Shown here one piece after another: positions 15,204 through 19,086 of a stretch of 19,086 nucleotides of DNA. Location: NCBI GenBank assembly GCA_032250895.1, contig JAVVEZ010000069.1, positions 1-19,086 of the forward strand. The letters are read 5' to 3'. Source of the DNA: JAVVEZ01 sp032250895 (GTDB lineage: Bacteria > Pseudomonadota > Gammaproteobacteria > Pseudomonadales > Pseudohongiellaceae). The position numbers and the translations under genes were made by a program. How positions within the stretch are numbered: the first letter of the stretch is position 1; the number at the start of each line of letters is the position of its first letter. A model generated the notes under the pieces. That model ran no database searches and was not told where the DNA came from. It was given only the letters and a program-made list of their open reading frames with translations.

Positions 15204-15232
15204 TGGCTATTCCCCCTCGGAGCATTGGCTAT
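15200..15232 (-). repeat. 11-bp direct repeat spanning the start codon
   Basis: ATAGCCAATGC (minus strand) occurs at 15210-15200 and again at 15232-15222, 22 bases apart. The downstream copy contains the ATG of the 276-residue exported protein; the upstream copy carries a second ATG that is out of frame. The ribosome-binding site lies between the copies. Confidence 0.85.
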
Positions 15233-15265
15233 CATTGATGCAAATTGCAAACATCCCTGCGGGAG

Positions 15266-15703
15266 CTATTGTTTGCACCCGCTCTGGGCGGCCGCAGCAT
15301 CTTCGTTGAAGCTGGCGTCGCTGGTGCCGGCAAACAGGCGCTGGCAGGTGTCAGCAAACATGACCGAGCGCACATTGCCCTTGAAGCTGCCGTCACGCGC
15401 CCGGGTGCCCTGAACGATGACTTCGGCACCGATCTGCAGGGTGTCCCGGGTCCAGCCACGACGCATCAGGCCATTGGGGCTGCCCATTTCCAGGGCCCAT
15501 TCTTCGATGTCACCCTGATTGTTTTCCACTTCAAGATAAAAGTAAGTGTGCGGATTGGTCCAGTCCACCTTGACGACCGTGCCGGTAATATTGATCGGAC
15601 TCTGGGAATCAAATTCCGCCGCGAAAGAGTGATGGGCCAGCACCTGGGCGGAGCCGAAGGCCCCAAGCAGAAAGGCTGTCAAAGCAAAAAGGTTGGTTTT
15701 CAT
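15266..15703 (-). CDS. Exported DUF6152-type protein
   Basis: 145 residues. A signal peptide (1-23) is predicted to end at QVLA, so the mature chain would begin HHSFAAEFD. The rest (INITGTVVKVDWTNPHTYFYLEV, IEEWALEMGSPNGLMRRGWTRDTL, IGAEVIVQGTRARDGS and VRSVMFADT) matches my knowledge of the DUF6152 family and has the spacing of a small OB-like beta barrel. C120 and C143 could pair in the periplasm. GGAG lies nine bases before the ATG; an upstream in-frame ATG (15730) would put MGIFTEIHD before the signal peptide and is less likely. It follows the 123-residue gene by 29 bases. Function unknown. Confidence 0.85.
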   Translation of the reverse strand: MKTNLFALTAFLLGAFGSAQVLAHHSFAAEFDSQSPINITGTVVKVDWTNPHTYFYLEVENNQGDIEEWALEMGSPNGLMRRGWTRDTLQIGAEVIVQGTRARDGSFKGNVRSVMFADTCQRLFAGTSDASFNEDAAAAQSGCKQ

Positions 15704-15732
15704 GTCATGTATCTCCGTAAAAATACCCACTG

Positions 15733-16104
15733 CTAATTAATCGTGAAGGAAAATTCACCCTGTTGATTGCCCAGAGTATAGGTTCCGAAATACTTGCGAT
15801 TGGTCCAGGAACCGAGGTTCTCGAGCTTGCCGTTCAGGACCAGTTTGCCTTCCGGCATGTCGGCGGTAATGGTCAGCGTCCAGGTGGATGGCTCCAGCAC
15901 CACGCTGCTCATTTCCACACCACGGCGGCCAGGATTGACGGTGCCGGAAAGCTCGCCGTTATGGGCATCGATCAGCAGGCGTACCCGTTGTTGGTCGGCA
16001 CTCAGATTACCTGACCACGAACCCTTGGCGGGATGGCCGACCTGGGCCATGGACGGTACCGACACCAGCAGGCAGGCCAGCAATAAAAAAACTCTCACCA
16101 ACAT
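15733..16104 (-). CDS. Small exported beta-rich protein, function unknown
   Basis: 123 residues with a clear signal peptide (LVRVFLLLACLLVSVPSMA, cleavage likely after A20). The mature protein begins QVGHPAKGSWSGNL and alternates short beta strands and turns (GELSGTVNPGRRG, WTLTITADMPEGKLVLNGKLENLGSW, YFGTYTLGNQQGEFSFTIN). I have seen the VGHPAKGSWSG start in proteins next to DUF6152 genes in marine gammaproteobacteria, but know no name for the family. GAGGAG seven bases before the ATG is a strong ribosome-binding site. It is first in the leftward cluster, so its upstream region (16105-16481) should hold the promoter. Confidence 0.82.
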   Translation of the reverse strand: MLVRVFLLLACLLVSVPSMAQVGHPAKGSWSGNLSADQQRVRLLIDAHNGELSGTVNPGRRGVEMSSVVLEPSTWTLTITADMPEGKLVLNGKLENLGSWTNRKYFGTYTLGNQQGEFSFTIN

Positions 16105-16481
16105 AGTTGACTCCTCTGATTAAAATAGGCCTACAGGCCCTGGCATGCTGTCTTGTTGGGCTGTTGATGCTGACTTTGCAGCACCCGATAACCCGGCAGT
16201 CTTGGTCAGGCTGCTGGCAGCAGCGCCAATTGTCTTAGCTTAACCATGGTCGCTGCAAGCTTGGCCTGAAACGGATAGTACTAGATAGTTGGGGCAGGAA
16301 TATAGCCTATAAAGCCCGCTGTGCCCAAATTTCATAATATTTGCACAAAAGGACTATTCCGCAATGCGTTATTCGGGCACGGATGACGAAAGAATACGGG
16401 AATGGCAAAGGCGTGTGGAAATGACGGGAAGGTGCTGGAATGATGGGAAGAGGCGCGTCTTGCCCGGCTGGCCGGCATGTC
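16105..16481. other. Upstream region of the exported-protein cluster
   Basis: No gene supported. On the minus strand TATATT (complement of 16300-16305 region) preceded 18 bases earlier by TTGGGC is a possible but weak promoter for the cluster. Operator-like features are the direct repeat GATAGT-ACTA-GATAGT (16274-16289), whose centre includes the palindrome TAGTACTA, and the inverted repeat GGCCT-AC-AGGCC near 16128-16139. Imperfect purine-rich repeats occur at 16413-16450. Confidence 0.4.
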
Positions 16482-16523
16482 AGACAGCAAAAAAACGGGG
16501 CATCATGCCCCGTTTTTCTGTCT
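16482..16523. terminator. Strong terminator after the TonB-dependent receptor
   Basis: AAAAACGGGGCA (16491-16502), loop TCA, TGCCCCGTTTTT (16506-16517), extended by an outer AGACAG (16482-16487) / CTGTCT (16518-16523) with a three-base bulge. Runs of A and T on either side let it work in both directions; on the minus strand it follows the receptor stop by 27 bases. Confidence 0.92.
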
Positions 16524-16550
16524 CACTCAGACTGGCTCACTCGACTTCAA

Positions 16551-19086
16551 TCAGAAGTTCAGATTAAAGCTGAGGTTGTAGCGCCGACCAAAATTATCGT
16601 AGTCGCTTCTGTCGGACTGAGCACCGGCACGGGTGCCGAAGTTCGGCTGGATCGGCGGTTCACGATCAAACAGGTTCTGGATGTTCAGCGCCACATTCCA
16701 CGCGCCGCCATTGCCGGTTTCACCATTGTAGGCAATCTGCCCATTCCACCAGGTCATCGATGCAACGGTGTTGTCATCTACATCCACACCTTCAACCCAG
16801 CGTGCATTGATGAGGGTGGAATCGATATAACGCCCCTGCAACTGGAAGGAGTAGGGACCCACTGCATAGGTCGTGGTGATATTCCCCGTCCACTCCGGTG
16901 TCAGGACTCCGGCGTTCAAGGCACCGGCCACATCGAAGGGCGTACCACCGAGCGGCGTGTCGGAACGTTCGATCACATAGCCCGCCAATGCACGCACACT
17001 CAAGGTTTCGGACTGATTGCCAAAGAAATTCGGCTCCATCCGGTAGGCCGCTTCAAAATCGATCCCTTCCACTTTGGCCTTGGCCACGTTCAGGAAGGTA
17101 TTGAAGATGCGCCCGATAAAACCGGTGTTCGGATCCCGCTCGATCTGGTTGCACAGCGACTGCACACCATTGATCTCGCACTCATCCACGATACGCTGCA
17201 AGCCCAGCGTGGAAATCGCCCCGTCGATCTTGGTCTGATACCAGTCCGTGGACAATCGCAGACCCGGCAGGAAGCTGGGCTGGAACACCAGGCCGGCCAC
17301 ATAGGTATCGGCTTCTTCCGGGTTCAGGTTCGGGTTGCCCCCGGCCACTGAGGTAATCTGGAAGTTGGTATTGTCGAAGCGCGGGTCGTTGACCGCGCCA
17401 CCACCGCCCTGCTGGTCGAACAGTTCGGCGAAATTCGCTTCCCGTACGTCCCGCGAATAGGTGCCACGGAAGCGCAGGTCTTCATAGAGCTGCAGGTCCA
17501 CTCCAAACTTCCAGCTCTCGACAGCGCCGTCCACCGTATCGTAATGAGAGGTACGGAAGGCGCCATCAACCCCCAGACGCTGACCACCGGAAGCCGATTC
17601 CCAGACCGGTACATTCAACTCCACAAAGGCTTCCCAGACATCGAATTCACCACCCACATTGGGCACGGTGGAGAACATATGCAGATTGGCACTGCCGGCG
17701 GTAAAGCCCGGCGGAATGCCCCGGATCCCCAGTTCTGGCGCGTTCAGGGGTGGTCCCAGCACATCGATGGATTGCGGGAAGGCGCCGTCATCGAAGTCCT
17801 GCTGACGATAGGTACCGCCGAAGGCCATGGACACCGGACCATAACCCCAGCCCTCATACAGTTCGCCGGTCAACAGCAACTCGGCAAAGTCCTGCGTCAC
17901 CGTACTGCGGCCGATCTTCGGCGTGGTCAGGAAGCGCTGGGCGTCTTCGCTCAGACCACCGGCTCCCATCACGTTGAAGGGCACACAATCCTGCACCGTG
18001 TTATCCAGGCCGATCGGTGAGGCCAGCGGGTCGGTGGTCGGTCTGACGGTACTGCCACCCGGGGTACCACCGGGAGAGGCCAGACGGCCCTGCACGGCGG
18101 GCGTCGCGGCCAGCTGCGCCGGGGTCGGGTTGAACCGCTGCACATTACAGACGATGGCGCCGGTGGCCGGATCACGTACCGCATCCATGGCCAGGAACAG
18201 GCGGTCTACACGCAGTTCGTCATGCACTGCGGAGTTCTTGTCGGAGCGACCACTCTGCCAGGAACCCTTGGCATGCCAGCTACCACCCCCGCCCCAGGGC
18301 AGGGCCGGCAGATCGGCATCGAAACCCACACTCCAGGACACCGAGGTAAAGACATTGCGTTCTTCTTCATCATCATCGATATCGTTGGAGCCAATGAAGG
18401 AACCGAGTTTATGCAACTGGAAGGAGTCGATACCGGCCGCATCCATCGCCGCCGCCACTTCATCCGGCAGGAAGGCATTTTCGCGGAACACTGTCGCAAA
18501 CCAGCCATCCTGCAGTGAAAAACTTCCCCGGTTGGTCTGGTTGTTGGACTCGGAGCGACCGGCCATGCCCTGCGCATACACCGAGAAGGTATCGGTGATA
18601 TCGTACTTGCCACCCAGGAAGAAGGAACGGTTGATGGTCTCGGCGCCAGAGGGGCCGCCAGTGAAGGCCAGGTTGCCCCGGACTGCCTCGGGGCCACCGG
18701 ACATGGACTTGGTGCTGCCGGAGCGGTTGGGCGCCGCCACCACGTCACCCGGCACAAAACGCCGGACACTCGTGCCATCATCGGTGAAGGTCATGCCATT
18801 CAGCGCAAAGGGAATCAGCGGACTGTTGCTGTTGGTGCCATTGCGGGCCCAGAGCACGCCGGAGGGGCTGTGTTCACTGGACACCACATTGGGCAAGGTC
18901 AGGCGCTGCGGAATACCGGCCGGTGCGCCCGGAAACCATTCGGGGTTGGTAACCCAACCCCAGCGCTGAAAATAACCGTCCTTGTCCACCAGGTCCGCCG
19001 GATCACGACGGATCTGATTGATCTCCAGGGACTGCATGGAACCGATCAGGTGAAAGCGCTCGCCGATACTCGTGCCGAAGGCGACC
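16551..19086 (-). CDS. TonB-dependent outer-membrane receptor, 5' end beyond the window
   Basis: At least 844 residues of a TonB-dependent receptor. The frame stays open to the right edge, so the signal peptide, TonB box and most of the plug domain lie outside; the methionine at 19037 is probably internal because the open frame before it (VAFGTSIGERFHLIGS) reads like receptor sequence. Barrel features include FFLGGKYDITDTFSVYAQGM, LYEDLRFRGTYSRDVREANFAELF, the AGGNPNLNPEEADTYVAGL stretch typical of these barrels, VEGIDFEAAYRM, and the final strand YNLSFNLNF ending in phenylalanine, as outer-membrane proteins need. Extracellular loops include cysteine pairs (for example CEINGVQSLC). The substrate cannot be told from sequence. 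It lies upstream of, and is co-directional with, the exported-protein cluster but is separated from it by a strong terminator. Confidence 0.92.
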   Translation of the reverse strand, partial: VAFGTSIGERFHLIGSMQSLEINQIRRDPADLVDKDGYFQRWGWVTNPEWFPGAPAGIPQRLTLPNVVSSEHSPSGVLWARNGTNSNSPLIPFALNGMTFTDDGTSVRRFVPGDVVAAPNRSGSTKSMSGGPEAVRGNLAFTGGPSGAETINRSFFLGGKYDITDTFSVYAQGMAGRSESNNQTNRGSFSLQDGWFATVFRENAFLPDEVAAAMDAAGIDSFQLHKLGSFIGSNDIDDDEEERNVFTSVSWSVGFDADLPALPWGGGGSWHAKGSWQSGRSDKNSAVHDELRVDRLFLAMDAVRDPATGAIVCNVQRFNPTPAQLAATPAVQGRLASPGGTPGGSTVRPTTDPLASPIGLDNTVQDCVPFNVMGAGGLSEDAQRFLTTPKIGRSTVTQDFAELLLTGELYEGWGYGPVSMAFGGTYRQQDFDDGAFPQSIDVLGPPLNAPELGIRGIPPGFTAGSANLHMFSTVPNVGGEFDVWEAFVELNVPVWESASGGQRLGVDGAFRTSHYDTVDGAVESWKFGVDLQLYEDLRFRGTYSRDVREANFAELFDQQGGGGAVNDPRFDNTNFQITSVAGGNPNLNPEEADTYVAGLVFQPSFLPGLRLSTDWYQTKIDGAISTLGLQRIVDECEINGVQSLCNQIERDPNTGFIGRIFNTFLNVAKAKVEGIDFEAAYRMEPNFFGNQSETLSVRALAGYVIERSDTPLGGTPFDVAGALNAGVLTPEWTGNITTTYAVGPYSFQLQGRYIDSTLINARWVEGVDVDDNTVASMTWWNGQIAYNGETGNGGAWNVALNIQNLFDREPPIQPNFGTRAGAQSDRSDYDNFGRRYNLSFNLNF

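Noticed and set aside
16364..16567. Short plus-strand open frame upstream of the exported cluster
   Set aside because: It runs through the strong terminator hairpin and into the end of the receptor gene, and lacks a ribosome-binding site.
19035..19037. Start of the TonB receptor at this ATG
   Set aside because: The frame continues open to the window edge with receptor-like sequence, and a receptor starting here would lack a signal peptide and plug domain.

Overview
The window looks like chromosomal DNA of a gammaproteobacterium, moderately GC-rich and probably aquatic. The basis is: a bio cluster with the E. coli-type layout (divergent operons around a BirA-like operator); the order xseB-ispA-dxs; an Atm1-type ABC exporter; a class II cytochrome c; and a large TonB-dependent receptor next to small exported proteins of the kind common in marine gammaproteobacteria and Acidobacteria. 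The lineage is inferred from gene content, not measured.

Layout. (1) Positions 1-216 hold no convincing gene; the 3' end of an upstream gene may be at the edge. (2) Positions 217-6187 are the biotin block. comF and bioA are read leftwards with an ATGA overlap. bioB, bioF, bioC and bioD are read rightwards and tightly coupled. A BirA-like inverted repeat lies between the two arms and contains the -35 box of a good promoter for bioB. BioC, BioF, BioA, BioD and BioB cover methylation of the malonyl starter and then all ring-building steps from pimeloyl-ACP to biotin. The esterase that releases pimeloyl-ACP (BioH or a substitute) is not here. (3) trhO (tRNA U34 hydroxylation) is at 6313-7281, with a perfect -10 box. 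(4) A membrane-anchored or secreted diheme cytochrome c (+) and a class II cytochrome c (-) converge on a shared strong terminator. (5) xseB-ispA-dxs and an Atm1-type exporter form a rightward group at 9286-14300, supplying farnesyl diphosphate and DXP for isoprenoids, exonuclease VII small subunit, and export of a thiol-type compound. (6) On the minus strand, three consecutive genes encode exported proteins: a 123-aa beta-rich protein, a DUF6152-type protein and a 276-aa protein of a widespread unnamed family. They have their own upstream region and end at a terminator shared with the exporter operon. (7) A TonB-dependent receptor fills 16551-19086 and runs off the right edge; its own terminator separates it from the three-gene cluster.

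Most of the window is well-understood core metabolism. The part with least known function is the exported three-gene cluster next to the TonB receptor (14373-16104). The most informative regulatory structure is the bio operator, which places comF inside what looks like a BirA-controlled unit. I saw no tRNA, rRNA, CRISPR array, transposase, integrase or toxin-antitoxin gene.
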